The position numbers and the translations under genes were made by a program. Shown here one piece after another: positions 21,422 through 31,427 of a stretch of DNA of 32,730 bases. The notes beneath the pieces are model-generated. The model was not told the origin of the DNA. It saw nothing but the letters and a program-made list of their open reading frames with translations, and did no database searches. The DNA is from Myxococcales bacterium (GTDB lineage: Bacteria; Myxococcota_A; Polyangia; Polyangiales; Polyangiaceae). How positions within the stretch are numbered: position 1 is the stretch's first letter; each line of letters begins with the position of its first letter. The stretch lies in assembly GCA_025359105.1 (NCBI GenBank), contig JANYHK010000084.1:1-32730 (forward strand). Reading direction: 5' to 3'.

Positions 21422-23743
21422 CTACGCCAGCTTGAGAAACCGCGCGAGGATCTTCTTTTCGCCCCAGCCCGGGAAAAACGCGATGACGGCGGGCTCCCCG
21501 CTCGTCTCGATCCGGCGCACCTCGCCCTCGCCGAAGCGCTCGTGGCGGACGCGCGCGCCGCGGCGCAGCGGCACCTGGCTCTCGGGCGCCCCGTGGTCCT
21601 CTCCGAAGAAGTCACGATCCACGAAGCGCTCCCCCGGCTCCAGGCGCGCGGCCGGCGGTCGGGCGGGCGCCGGCGCCGCCCGCGACGAGACCGGCGCGTC
21701 CTGCGGGTGGCGCCACGGACCTAGGATGCCGGGCCCCCTGGCGCGGTCGACGTAGCGCTCGCTCGTCCGCTGCGGCGAGGCCGCGCGCGTGGCCTTCTGC
21801 TCGACCGACTCGCTCGGCAGATCGGCGAGGAATCGGCTCGGCCGCCCCCACCGCGTCGTCCCGAAGATCTGGCGCGTCTCGGTGTGGGTGATGACGAGGT
21901 GCTTCTTTGCCCGCGTGACCGCGACGTAGGCGAGGCGGCGCTCCTCTTCCATCTCCTCCTGCCCGCCCGGCTCCATGCCGCGGTAGGGGAACATCTCCTC
22001 TTCCATCCCCGTGAGCATCACGAGCTCGAACTCGAGTCCCTTGGCGCCGTGGACGGTCATCAGGGTGACCTTGCCCAGATCCTTCATCTGGTCGACGTCG
22101 CTCTGGAGCGACACGCGCTCGAGGAAGCCGTCGAGCGAGGCGGTCTCGCCGGCGGCGGCCACCTCGGCCTCGTAGTCCATCATCGAGCCGTGGAGCTCCG
22201 CGAGGTTCTCCTGCCGCGCGTCGCTCTCCGGGCTGTCCTCGCTCTTGAGCGCGGCGTTGTAGCCGGTCTTGTCGAGGACGACCTCGAGGAGATCGGCGGG
22301 CGACGTGGCCTTGGCCTGGACGGCGAGGTCCTTCAGGAGATCGCGCAGACCCGCGAGGCGCTTCTGGGCGGCCGCGGCGATCTCCGGTGCCTCGCCGAGG
22401 GCGTCGAGCGCCGCGAACACCGGGATCTTCCGCGACGTGGCGAAGGCGACGAGCCTGTCGATCGTCGTCTGCCCGATCCCGCGCACCGGCGTGTTGACGA
22501 TGCGCAGGAAGTCCACGTCGCTCTGCGGGTTGACGAGCACGCGCAGGTACGCGAGCGCGTCCTTGACCTCGGCCCGCTCGTAGAACCTCATCCCGCCGAC
22601 GACCTGGTAGGGCAGGTTCACCGAGCGGAGCGCCTCTTCGAGCACGCGCGACTGCGCGTTGATGCGGTAAAATACCGCCATTTCGCGCAAATCGAGGCCG
22701 GCCTCGCGCGCCTCTTGAATGCAGCGAACGACGTGCGCCGCTTCGTCGCGCTCGTTCTGTGTCGCGACGACCTCGACCGGCAGCCCGCCGTCGTTGCTCG
22801 TCCAGAGCTCCTTGGGCTCGCGTTCGCGCGACGGCTTGATGACGCCGAGCGCGCACGCCACGATGTTCGCGCTCGAGCGGTAGTTCTGCTCGAGCTTCAC
22901 GACCCGCGCGCCCGGCCAGTCCTTCTTGAAGTTGCGGATGTTGCGCACGTCGGCGCCGCGCCAGCGATAGATGGACTGATCGTCGTCGCCGACGACGGTG
23001 AGGTTGCCGTGGTCCTTCGAGAGCGCGCGCAGGAAGCGGTACTGCGTGGCGTTGGTGTCCTGGAACTCGTCGACGAGGACGTGCTCGAACCGCCGCCGGA
23101 TGACCGCGCTCTCTTCCAGGCGCTCGTTTTCGAGGAGCTTCACCACCTTGAGGATCAGGTCCTCGAAGTCGACGGCGTTGGCCTGCTGGAGCTGCTCTTC
23201 GTAACGGCGGTAGACCTTCTGGATGGCCTCGTCCATGTACGAGTCGAGGCTCATCTCCTCGGGACCCCGCGCCTCCTGCTTCTCCTTGTGGATGCGCCCG
23301 AGGACCATCCGCGGCGGGTAGCGACGCTCGTCGTAATCGAGCTCGCGCAGGACGCGCGTGACGAGCGCCTTCTGGTCGGACGAGTCGTAGATGACGAAGC
23401 TCTTGGAGAGGCCGACCGCCTCGCCGAACCGGCGGAGCAGCTTGGCGCACGTGGCGTGGAAGGTGCCCACCCACAGGTCCCGCGCGATCTCCTCACCGAG
23501 GATCTTGTTCAGGCGCGCCCGCATCTCGCCGGCCGCCTTGTTCGTGAAGGTGACCGCCAGGATGCGGTAGGGCGCGACGCGCTCGGTGGCGACGAGGTTG
23601 GCTATCCTGTAGGTGATGACCCGGGTCTTGCCGCTCCCGGCCCCCGCGAAGACCAGCAGCGGCCCGCGGACGTGCGCGGCGGCTTCGGCTTGGGGCGCGT
23701 TCAGCTCCTCTATGGCCGAGGCGATTTCAGCCGGATCACGCAT
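21422..23743 (-). CDS. pcrA: UvrD/PcrA-family superfamily 1 DNA helicase
   Basis: A 773-residue 3'-5' helicase of replication and repair. Superfamily 1 motifs are in order: LNAPQAEAAAH (Q-like), Walker A FAGAGSGKTRV, TFTNKAAGEM (Ia), VDEFQDTN (II), VVGDDDQSIYRWRGA (III), LEQNYRSS (IV), LMTVHGAKGLEFELV (V) and ERRLAYVAVTRAKK (VI). The C-terminus is a PcrA/UvrD-type Tudor-like domain (GARVRHERFGEGEV, WGEKKILARFLKLA). Start options are ATG 23761, TTG 23773 and ATG 23743; the last has the best spaced purine stretch (GAAAG) and is used. It is divergent from grpE and coupled to the PLP decarboxylase downstream. Symbol is by family resemblance. Confidence 0.95.
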   Translation of the reverse strand: MRDPAEIASAIEELNAPQAEAAAHVRGPLLVFAGAGSGKTRVITYRIANLVATERVAPYRILAVTFTNKAAGEMRARLNKILGEEIARDLWVGTFHATCAKLLRRFGEAVGLSKSFVIYDSSDQKALVTRVLRELDYDERRYPPRMVLGRIHKEKQEARGPEEMSLDSYMDEAIQKVYRRYEEQLQQANAVDFEDLILKVVKLLENERLEESAVIRRRFEHVLVDEFQDTNATQYRFLRALSKDHGNLTVVGDDDQSIYRWRGADVRNIRNFKKDWPGARVVKLEQNYRSSANIVACALGVIKPSREREPKELWTSNDGGLPVEVVATQNERDEAAHVVRCIQEAREAGLDLREMAVFYRINAQSRVLEEALRSVNLPYQVVGGMRFYERAEVKDALAYLRVLVNPQSDVDFLRIVNTPVRGIGQTTIDRLVAFATSRKIPVFAALDALGEAPEIAAAAQKRLAGLRDLLKDLAVQAKATSPADLLEVVLDKTGYNAALKSEDSPESDARQENLAELHGSMMDYEAEVAAAGETASLDGFLERVSLQSDVDQMKDLGKVTLMTVHGAKGLEFELVMLTGMEEEMFPYRGMEPGGQEEMEEERRLAYVAVTRAKKHLVITHTETRQIFGTTRWGRPSRFLADLPSESVEQKATRAASPQRTSERYVDRARGPGILGPWRHPQDAPVSSRAAPAPARPPAARLEPGERFVDRDFFGEDHGAPESQVPLRRGARVRHERFGEGEVRRIETSGEPAVIAFFPGWGEKKILARFLKLA

Positions 23744-23771
23744 GCTGATCTTTCGCTGCATAGCACCGTGC

Positions 23772-23789
23772 AAACCGTGAAAGTGGTTT
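23772..23789. promoter_or_regulatory. AT-rich dyad in the pcrA-grpE divergent region
   Basis: AAACC (23772-23776) and GGTTT (23785-23789) form a short inverted repeat within an AT-rich patch, followed by TATATT (23789-23794), which could be the -10 of grpE-dnaK with a start near 23801. No convincing -35 element and no CIRCE repeat are present. The mode of heat-shock control is not evident. Confidence 0.4.
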
Positions 23790-23803
23790 ATATTGCGAGG
23801 GCG

Positions 23804-23808
23804 AGGAG
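23804..23808 (+). promoter_or_regulatory. Ribosome-binding site AGGAG that favours TTG start of grpE
   Basis: AGGAG lies 6 bases before TTG 23815 and 15 bases before the in-frame ATG 23824. Spacing favours TTG as the grpE start. Confidence 0.6.
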
Positions 23809-23814
23809 CATCCC

Positions 23815-24399
23815 TTGACCGAGATGGAAGACACGGCCAGCACAGACGACACGGACGCGGCGGAGGGCACGGAGGGCCCTGCGTCGGCTGAGGTTTCGGC
23901 GGAGGCGACGCCCGCGGAGCCGCCTGCCGAGGACCCGCTCGCCAAAGCCCTCGCCGAAGCGACGAAGTTCAAGGACGCGTGGATGCGCACGGCGGCGGAC
24001 TTCGACAACTTCCGCAAGCGTTCGCGCCGCGAGCTCGAAGACGCGCGCAAGGGCGGTCGCGAGGAGCTGCTCAAGGATTTCCTTCCCACGTTCGACAACC
24101 TGGAGCGCGCGGTCAGCGCGAGCAAGTCCGCGACCGACGTGAAGGGCGTCGTCGACGGCATCTTGATGATCATGAAGCAGTTCGACGCCACGCTCGGGCG
24201 CATCAACATCACCAAGGTCGCGACCGTGGGCAACATGTTCGACCCGCAAGTCCACGAGGCCATCCAGCAGGTGGAGACCAACGATCACCCGCCGGGCACC
24301 GTCGTCGCCGAGGTGCAGCCTGGGTACATGAACGGCGAGCGCCTCGTGCGCGCGGCCATGGTCGTCGTCGCCAAGCCCAAGGCCCCCGAGTCCAACTAG
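23815..24399 (+). CDS. grpE: Nucleotide exchange factor GrpE
   Basis: A 194-residue co-chaperone that releases ADP from DnaK. After an acidic Ala/Glu-rich tail (about 1-42) a coiled-coil helix runs [24 protein letters not shown] (about 52-75), followed by [16 protein letters not shown] and the C-terminal beta domain with [42 protein letters not shown], which is the GrpE signature. ATG 24408 of dnaK follows 8 bases after its stop, so they form one transcript. TTG is used as the start because of the spacing of AGGAG. DnaJ is not in the window. Confidence 0.95.
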   Translation: MTEMEDTASTDDTDAAEGTEGPASAEVSAEATPAEPPAEDPLAKALAEATKFKDAWMRTAADFDNFRKRSRRELEDARKGGREELLKDFLPTFDNLERAVSASKSATDVKGVVDGILMIMKQFDATLGRINITKVATVGNMFDPQVHEAIQQVETNDHPPGTVVAEVQPGYMNGERLVRAAMVVVAKPKAPESN

Positions 24400-24407
24400 A
24401 GGAGTCC

Positions 24408-26264
<1,857 letters not shown>

Positions 26265-26349
26265 AATTTACCGCCCGGCGCGCGCTGCGAGGCTTCGGGG
26301 ACGCACATCAGACGATGGCGTACCCGGTCGCGAGTGTTAAGCTGCAGGC

Positions 26350-27441
26350 ATGCTGCATGGTCGCACCCTGGCGATCGCGGGCCTGGTGGCCGTCGCGATC
26401 GGCGTCGGCGCCGCCGCGGTGGGCTGCGCGAACGGCACGCCGACCGTCGACGAAGCGTTCACCGGAGCCGGGGACGACGGCGGCACCACGCCGCCCCCGC
26501 CGCAGGGCGACGGAGGCTCTACGCCGCCGCCGCCGCCAGGGGGCGGAGACGCCGGCTGCCGGCAGAAGAGCGACTGTCCGGACGGCGTATGCGATACGGC
26601 ACGCGGCGTCTGCGTGGGGTGCGTCGCCGACGGCGACTGCCCGGCCGGGAAGGTCTGTGATCCGGCCACCAAGACCTGCGCGCCCGGCTGCAGCGCGGGC
26701 CACGTGTGCGATACGGGCAAGACCTGCTGCAGCGGCGCGTGCGTGGCGACCAACACCGTCCAGGCGTGCTCGGGCTGCGGCCTCGCCTGCGACACGGCGC
26801 ACAGCACCGGCCCGTCGTGCAACGGTACGACGTGCGCGTACACCGGCTGCGGCGCGGGTTTCGGCGACTGCAAGACGGCCGCGCCCGACACCGACGGCTG
26901 CGAGACGCCGCTCAACACGCCCACCGATTGCGGCGGGTGCGGCCGCGCGTGCTCGACCGCGAACGTCAACGGAACCCCGACCTGCACGGCCGGCGGCGCC
27001 TGCAACTCGGCGTGCAAGCCCAACTTCGGCAACTGCAACCTGCCTGTCGTAGGCCCCGACGGCGGCGTGGTCGCCGACGATGGTTGCGAGTCGAATCTGA
27101 CCACCTGCGCGGGCACGGCGTGCTGCGGCACCTTGTGCGGCAAGCATGACAACGGGCAGGGACAAACCTACGTCGATTGCCAGGATCCGCTCGGCACGCC
27201 GGGCAGCCCCGCCACGTACAACTCGCGCATGGCGGCGGGGGTCGTGACGTCGTTCGCCGGCGCGAACTCCACGTCGGTGGGAGGCAACTGCTTCAACTTG
27301 TACTCGTGCGCCGCGGCGAAGAACACGAACACCGGCGAGTGCATGGTCTGGTGCTACACCGGCATCGCGGCCGGCTACATGCACCACGATGCGAGCTCGT
27401 GCGTTTGCCCGGCGGACACGAACGAGCCCAAGTGGAACTGA
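26350..27441 (+). CDS. Cysteine-rich lipoprotein with Pro-rich linker
   Basis: A 363-residue exported protein. A signal peptide ends in AAVGC (Cys26, lipobox-like). A Thr/Pro/Gly linker (about 40-68, with PPPPQ and PPPPPGGG) leads to a Cys-rich part: CRQKSDCPDGVCDTARGVC, GDCPAGKVCD, CCSGACV, then units of the form CSGCGLACDTAHSTG and CGGCGRACSTANVNG, and DGCETPL/DGCESNL. The last 110 residues (DCQDPLGTPGSPATYNSRM, CFNLYSCAAAKNTNTGECMVWCYTG, HHDASSCVCP) look like a separate disulfide-bonded domain. I cannot name a function; a surface or secreted adhesive protein is most likely. It starts 85 bases after dnaK and ends 10 bases before the convergent acetyltransferase. Confidence 0.82.
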   Translation: MLHGRTLAIAGLVAVAIGVGAAAVGCANGTPTVDEAFTGAGDDGGTTPPPPQGDGGSTPPPPPGGGDAGCRQKSDCPDGVCDTARGVCVGCVADGDCPAGKVCDPATKTCAPGCSAGHVCDTGKTCCSGACVATNTVQACSGCGLACDTAHSTGPSCNGTTCAYTGCGAGFGDCKTAAPDTDGCETPLNTPTDCGGCGRACSTANVNGTPTCTAGGACNSACKPNFGNCNLPVVGPDGGVVADDGCESNLTTCAGTACCGTLCGKHDNGQGQTYVDCQDPLGTPGSPATYNSRMAAGVVTSFAGANSTSVGGNCFNLYSCAAAKNTNTGECMVWCYTGIAAGYMHHDASSCVCPADTNEPKWN

Positions 27442-27451
27442 GCGGGCGGGC

Positions 27452-27946
27452 TCAGCGTCGCACGAGCCCCATCCGCACCATGTCGTGGTACTGCCCGCCG
27501 ACGCAGTACTCGTCCTTCAGCACGCCCTCGAAGTCGAAGCCGAGCTTCAGGTACATCGCCTGCGCGGAGCGGTTGTCCTTGCGGACGATGAGCCAGAGCT
27601 TGTGCAGCTCGAGCTCGTCCCACGCCCGCGCGATCATCTGCTCGAGCGCCGCCGGGCCGAGGCCGCGGCCCTGGTACTTGCGGGCGATCGCGATGAAGAC
27701 GCGCCCGTTCTTCGCCGGCCAGTAGATCTGGTTCACCGAGCACTGGCCGACGTAGTCCTTCGAAAAATACACCGACCACGCCCGATCGTTCGGCGACGCG
27801 AGGAGCTGCGTCAGGTACGCGCGCTCCTCGTCCTCGGTGACCGCCGTCTGGCGGTTCGCGAAGTACTGCATCACGTCGCGATCGTTCACCCACGACATGA
27901 CGTGCGGCAGGTGCGCGGGGGCGAGGGGGTCGAGCCGGACGAGCAT
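27452..27946 (-). CDS. GNAT family N-acetyltransferase
   Basis: A 164-residue acetyltransferase of the RimJ/RimL/SpeG-like type. It starts VRLDPLAPAHLPHVMSWVNDRDVMQYFAN, has the acetyl-CoA pyrophosphate loop Q-G-R-G-L-G in ARKYQGRGLGPAALE, and the conserved C-terminal segment LHKLWLIVRKDNRSAQAMYLKLGFDFEG. Substrate could be a protein N-terminus, a polyamine or a small amine. ATG 27946 is used because the domain starts there; the longer upstream reading passes through the GCGGTGA repeat and is unlikely to be coded. Convergent with the Cys-rich lipoprotein. Confidence 0.92.
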   Translation of the reverse strand: MLVRLDPLAPAHLPHVMSWVNDRDVMQYFANRQTAVTEDEERAYLTQLLASPNDRAWSVYFSKDYVGQCSVNQIYWPAKNGRVFIAIARKYQGRGLGPAALEQMIARAWDELELHKLWLIVRKDNRSAQAMYLKLGFDFEGVLKDEYCVGGQYHDMVRMGLVRR

Positions 27947-27997
27947 GGGGCTCAGTCTATCGCCTGGCGGTCGGCGGGCGGTGGCGTGGGGCGTGGG

Positions 27998-28032
27998 GCG
28001 GTGAGCGGTGAGCGGTGAGCGGTGGACGGTGG
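27998..28032. repeat. Heptanucleotide tandem repeat (GCGGTGA)n
   Basis: Three exact GCGGTGA units (27998-28004, 28005-28011, 28012-28018) are followed by GCGGTGG (28019-28025) and ACGGTGG (28026-28032). It lies between the GNAT start and the lipase promoter. Copy number may vary by replication slippage. Confidence 0.85.
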
Positions 28033-28077
28033 GCAGACTAAGACACCGAACACGAACAGAATTTTGGTTTCTCAAGA

Positions 28078-28098
28078 ATTTGCATGCGCATAGCAAAT
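28078..28098. promoter_or_regulatory. Candidate operator: ATTTGC-N9-GCAAAT
   Basis: Perfect 6-base arms ATTTGC (28078-28083) and GCAAAT (28093-28098), with ATGCGCAT, itself palindromic, inside the spacer. It sits in an AT-rich island about 20 bases before the lipase ATG and overlaps an AATACT -10-like string (28096-28101). Position and symmetry suggest a site for the TetR regulator encoded at 29620 in the same operon. Confidence 0.5.
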
Positions 28099-28117
28099 AC
28101 TGTGCTTAGCTTCCGCG

Positions 28118-29620
28118 ATGTCTCCTGGGCAAATCGCAGCAGTCTTGCTCACCGGGGTCATGGCAGCTTGCGCAGTGGCCCCAGGAACGGGCGCCGGCGC
28201 GCCGGGTGGTGATCCCGCGGGGGCGCCGGGGGTGCCCGCGCATGACGGCGGGAACACGCCCCCGCCCGACGCGGACGATGGGTTCGATGCCGCCCTCGCG
28301 GACGCGTCGGACGCAGGGCCGCTGCGGGTCGATACGCCAGCGGTCCCCTGCGAGGACTCCCTCGACGTCGCGTACGTGACGCCGCAAGGCCTGCCGCCCA
28401 TGGCCCTCGAGCGCCGTGGCGACCTGGTGCGCTGCGCTCCCGATCAAGGCTACACGCTGGCGGCGGCCCAGTCGGCGATCGCCGGCAAGGGCATCACGAT
28501 GACGGCGACGAGCGGCGCCAACGTCTACCGCGTCCTCTTTCGCACGACGCGCGGCGACGGCTCGGCCGGCGTGAGCTCGGCGCGCGTCTACCTGCCGACG
28601 GTCCCGCGGGCGCTGCCGCTGCCCGTCGTCGTGGTCGGCCACCCGTCCGAAGGCATCGCCGACTCGTGCGCGCCGTCCTCGAGCGCGACGTCGAACCAGG
28701 ACCTCGCGCTGCCGTGGGCGGCGCTCGGCTACGCGGCGATCGTGCCGGACTACGCGGGGCTCGGCACCGACGGCGTCCAGGCGTACCTCGACAACCACGA
28801 TCAAGCCTACTCGCTCCTCGACGGCGCGCGCGCGCTGCGCAAGCTCGTCGCGAAGGGCGCGCTCTCGCCGAAGATCGTGCTCTTCGGTTACAGCCAGGGG
28901 GGCGGCGCCGCGCTCAGCGGGCAGGCGCTCGCGAAGACCTACGGCGCGGACGGCACGGTCGCGGGCGTGGTCGCGTTCGCGCCGCAGTGGCCGACGCGGA
29001 TGAACTCGTTCGGCTACGTCTCGATCCTCCGGAATCCGACCGGTCTCACCATCGCGACCGGCCTCAGCAAGTCCGCCATCGCCGTGGTGCGCGAATACGC
29101 GTACTTCGGAAACCGTGGCGGCGGCGCGACGCCAGGGGACGGCTATCCGGCCGCGAAGCGCGACGCCCTCGCCGGCGCCGCCAACTCACTCTGCCTCGTC
29201 CCGCTCGGTGGCGTCATTCAGGCCACGGCCCCGCGCCTGGGCGATCTCGTCGACGACACGCTGCGCACGACGCTGCTCGCGTGCATCGACGCCGGTGCGA
29301 TAGGCTGCGTCGAGCCGGGAGCGAGCTACTACCAGTTCCTCTCGCAGAACGTGCTCCACGCCGACCCGCAAGGTGCCCCCGTCCTCATGGTGCAAGGCCT
29401 CGCCGATCAGATCATGCTCCCCGCCGAGGAGGCGGCGTGCACGATCGACAAGCTCACCGCCGACGGCGTTACGCCCGACGTCTGCCTCGACGCGACCGCG
29501 ACCCACACCTCGGTCGTTCCGCGCAACGTGATGACCGGCATCGCGTGGGCGCAGGCGCAGGTGGACGGGACCGCGAAGCCGGCCTGCTCGTCCGTCGGCA
29601 TGCCGAGCTGCACGCCGTGA
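28118..29620 (+). CDS. Secreted lipase/alpha-beta hydrolase (secretory lipase LIP type)
   Basis: A 500-residue exported hydrolase. The signal peptide ends in VMAAC (Cys18, good lipobox), followed by a Gly/Ala/Pro linker with NTPPPDADDG (about 46-55). The hydrolase domain (about 100-490) has PLPVVVVGHPSEG, the nucleophile elbow GYSQGGGAA with Ser259, acid Asp430 in VQGLADQIM and His463 in ATHTSVV, the layout of secretory LIP-type lipases and related polyester or triacylglycerol hydrolases. Expected outside or on the outer membrane. The ATG has no clear Shine-Dalgarno sequence. Its stop overlaps the next gene by one base (TGATG), so the TetR regulator is co-translated. Substrate unknown. Confidence 0.88.
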   Translation: MSPGQIAAVLLTGVMAACAVAPGTGAGAPGGDPAGAPGVPAHDGGNTPPPDADDGFDAALADASDAGPLRVDTPAVPCEDSLDVAYVTPQGLPPMALERRGDLVRCAPDQGYTLAAAQSAIAGKGITMTATSGANVYRVLFRTTRGDGSAGVSSARVYLPTVPRALPLPVVVVGHPSEGIADSCAPSSSATSNQDLALPWAALGYAAIVPDYAGLGTDGVQAYLDNHDQAYSLLDGARALRKLVAKGALSPKIVLFGYSQGGGAALSGQALAKTYGADGTVAGVVAFAPQWPTRMNSFGYVSILRNPTGLTIATGLSKSAIAVVREYAYFGNRGGGATPGDGYPAAKRDALAGAANSLCLVPLGGVIQATAPRLGDLVDDTLRTTLLACIDAGAIGCVEPGASYYQFLSQNVLHADPQGAPVLMVQGLADQIMLPAEEAACTIDKLTADGVTPDVCLDATATHTSVVPRNVMTGIAWAQAQVDGTAKPACSSVGMPSCTP

Positions 29621-30195
29621 TGGCACCGCGCGTCGACGGACGTCACGCGCGCGCCGTTCGCACCCGGGAGGCTATCGTCGCGGCGGTGCTGGCGCTCGTC
29701 ACCGAGCGCGGCTCCGCGCCGACCGGGCCGCAGATCGCCGAGCGTGCGGGGGTCGCGCTGCGCTCGATCGGGCAGCACTTCGCGTCGCGGGAGGAGCTGC
29801 TCCTCGCCGCAGCCGAGGTGCACACGCGTGAGGTCGCCGCCGCGGCCAAGCCGGTCGATCTGGCGCTTCCGCTCGAGGGGCGCGTCACGGCGTTCGCGAC
29901 CGCGCGCGCGAAGGAGCTCGAGGCGACCGCGGCGGTGCGTCGTGCGTCGGCGCGCTTCGAGGCCACGTCGCCCGGCGTCGCCGAGGCGTTCGCGCTCGTG
30001 GCGCGCGCCCGTCGCAAGGTCGTGGCGAAGGTCTTCGCGGCAGAGACGCGCGACCGCCCGGAGTTGCTCGATCTCCTCGACGTCGCCGCGAGCGCGCGCG
30101 CCTGGGACGCCATGCGCCGCGATCAAGGTCAGTCGGTGGCGCTCGCCGAAAAACGCCTTGCCGCCTTGATGCGCGCGGTCCTGCGCTCCACCTGA
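29620..30195 (+). CDS. TetR family regulator, lipase-linked
   Basis: A 191-residue regulator. The N-terminal helix TREAIVAAVLALVTERG (about 15-31) and the helix-turn-helix PTGPQIAERAGVALRSIGQHF (about 34-54) followed by ASREELLLAA match TetR proteins. The C-terminal half (about 75-191) is a helical, Ala/Arg-rich ligand domain with no close family I can name. The start ATG overlaps the lipase stop (TGATG), so it very likely controls the same operon through the palindrome at 28078-28098. The recognition region differs from the TetR at 1498-2124 and so do the two candidate operators. Direction of regulation is inferred from family habit (repressor). Confidence 0.87.
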   Translation: MAPRVDGRHARAVRTREAIVAAVLALVTERGSAPTGPQIAERAGVALRSIGQHFASREELLLAAAEVHTREVAAAAKPVDLALPLEGRVTAFATARAKELEATAAVRRASARFEATSPGVAEAFALVARARRKVVAKVFAAETRDRPELLDLLDVAASARAWDAMRRDQGQSVALAEKRLAALMRAVLRST

Positions 30196-30253
30196 CACCG
30201 CGCCCCCAATCCGGTAGGGGACGCTCCTCGATGGACCTCCAGACGCGTGCGGC

Positions 30254-31381
30254 TCAGTCGAGGGTGTCGTCGCCGTCCACGAGCGCGGAGTCGGCCGGCG
30301 GCGCGATCTGCGACGATGGTGCGCTCGACTTGGGCTCGGGCGCCACGAGCTTGCGTACGAGGTCGGCGCGGTTCGAGACGCCGATCTTCGCGTAGAGCCG
30401 GCGCACGTACGTCCGCACGGTGTTCTCGCTCAGCCCGGCGATCGCCGCGACGTTGACACCGCTGTACCCGGCGACGAGCAGCCGCGCGATCTCGCGCTCG
30501 CGCCGCGACAGGCCGTCCATCGCCGCCGCGTTCGCCGACTCGGTCTGCTGCACCCGCAGGACGGCGCAGCGCCCCGCGCCGAAGACCGGGTCCCCATCCA
30601 TCTTGGCGACGGCGACGACCGTGCCCTCGCCGATCCGCGGCGGCGTCGGTAGCGCGTCGCCCCGCGCGCGTGCGGCGAGCTGGGACTCGGCGGCGTCGAC
30701 GATCTGATCGGCGAACGGCCCCACGTCCTCTGCCCAGTCGACGCCATGGTCGCGGTTGGCCGCCCACAGGACCCGCTTCTTGTCGCGATCTACGACGAAC
30801 AGCGTTCCGCCGATCTTGGCGAGCGAACGGAGTGCCGCGGCCTCCTTCGTGAGCTCGTCGTAGGCCATCTGAGCGCGCGCGGCGGCGACGACGAACGGCG
30901 CGAGCGCCTCGACGCCGGCGGCGTCCTTCGTCGTGAACTCCGGCTCGTCGGCGCGCCGCTCGAGGCCGCAGACGCCGAAGAGGATGCCGCCCTCGTGCAG
31001 GAACACGATCATCGAACGCGCCAGCGCGTCGTTTGCGGAGTTGTCCCGGAAGTACGGGAGCTTCTTCCGCTCGTCGTCGGGGTAGAGCTCCATCGTCATG
31101 TAGACGCGCCGCGTCGTCTCCACGACGCTCTTGGTCTCGAAGCCGAACGCCTGGGTCAGCTTCGTGCCGTCAGCGCCTTTGACGCTGTGCAGCGCGCCGT
31201 CCACGACGCGCGACGAGTCGGCGTACGCGCGGCTATCGTCCTTACCGAAGCAGAAGAAGGCCCCCGCCGCTGGCACCACGGCCCGCATCGCATCCATGAC
31301 GCGCCGGCGAAAATTCGCCCGCGAGCCCGGTTGGACCACCTGAAGCTGAGCTGCAGTGAGCGCGGAAGGTGAGGTCGTCAC
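30254..31381 (-). CDS. LuxR-type transcriptional regulator
   Basis: A 375-residue regulator. The last 90 residues carry a LuxR/GerE helix-turn-helix (about 290-350): LSRREREIARLLVAGYSGVNVAAIAGLSENTVRTYVRRLYAKIGVSNRADLV, with the characteristic ENTVRTYVRRLYAKIGV recognition helix. The first 280 residues are probably a GAF/PAS-like sensor pair (AAGAFFCFGKDDS, FLHEGGILFGVCGLERR, GTLFVVDRDKKRVLWAANRDHG), not an autoinducer-binding or receiver domain, since no aspartate phospho-acceptor pattern is visible. The start is GTG 31381, with GAGGAG about 10 bases upstream. It is divergent from the HMGL-family enzyme at 31428 and shares its 46-base promoter region, so it may control that gene; this is inference. 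Confidence 0.88.
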   Translation of the reverse strand: MTTSPSALTAAQLQVVQPGSRANFRRRVMDAMRAVVPAAGAFFCFGKDDSRAYADSSRVVDGALHSVKGADGTKLTQAFGFETKSVVETTRRVYMTMELYPDDERKKLPYFRDNSANDALARSMIVFLHEGGILFGVCGLERRADEPEFTTKDAAGVEALAPFVVAAARAQMAYDELTKEAAALRSLAKIGGTLFVVDRDKKRVLWAANRDHGVDWAEDVGPFADQIVDAAESQLAARARGDALPTPPRIGEGTVVAVAKMDGDPVFGAGRCAVLRVQQTESANAAAMDGLSRREREIARLLVAGYSGVNVAAIAGLSENTVRTYVRRLYAKIGVSNRADLVRKLVAPEPKSSAPSSQIAPPADSALVDGDDTLD

Positions 31382-31415
31382 GTGTGCCGGTCTCCTCGTT
31401 TATCCAGGCTAAGGC

Positions 31416-31421
31416 TATACT
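31416..31421 (+). promoter_or_regulatory. -10-like TATACT suggesting a leaderless start
   Basis: TATACT ends 6 bases before ATG 31428, so a transcript would begin at or next to the ATG. There is no Shine-Dalgarno sequence at normal spacing (AAGG at 31411-31414 is 13 bases away) and no good -35. A leaderless mRNA is plausible. Confidence 0.45.
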
Positions 31422-31427
31422 CCACTC

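Noticed and set aside
23744-23814. CIRCE heat-shock operator upstream of grpE
   Set aside because: Only a partial AGCAC string is present; the TTAGCACTC-N9-GAGTGCTAA arrangement is absent.
21884-23818. 644-codon plus-strand frame opposite the helicase
   Set aside because: Antisense shadow of pcrA; no domain pattern, and the helicase motifs are complete on the minus strand.
27998-28032. CRISPR-like array
   Set aside because: Units are 7 bases, directly adjacent, without spacers or cas genes.
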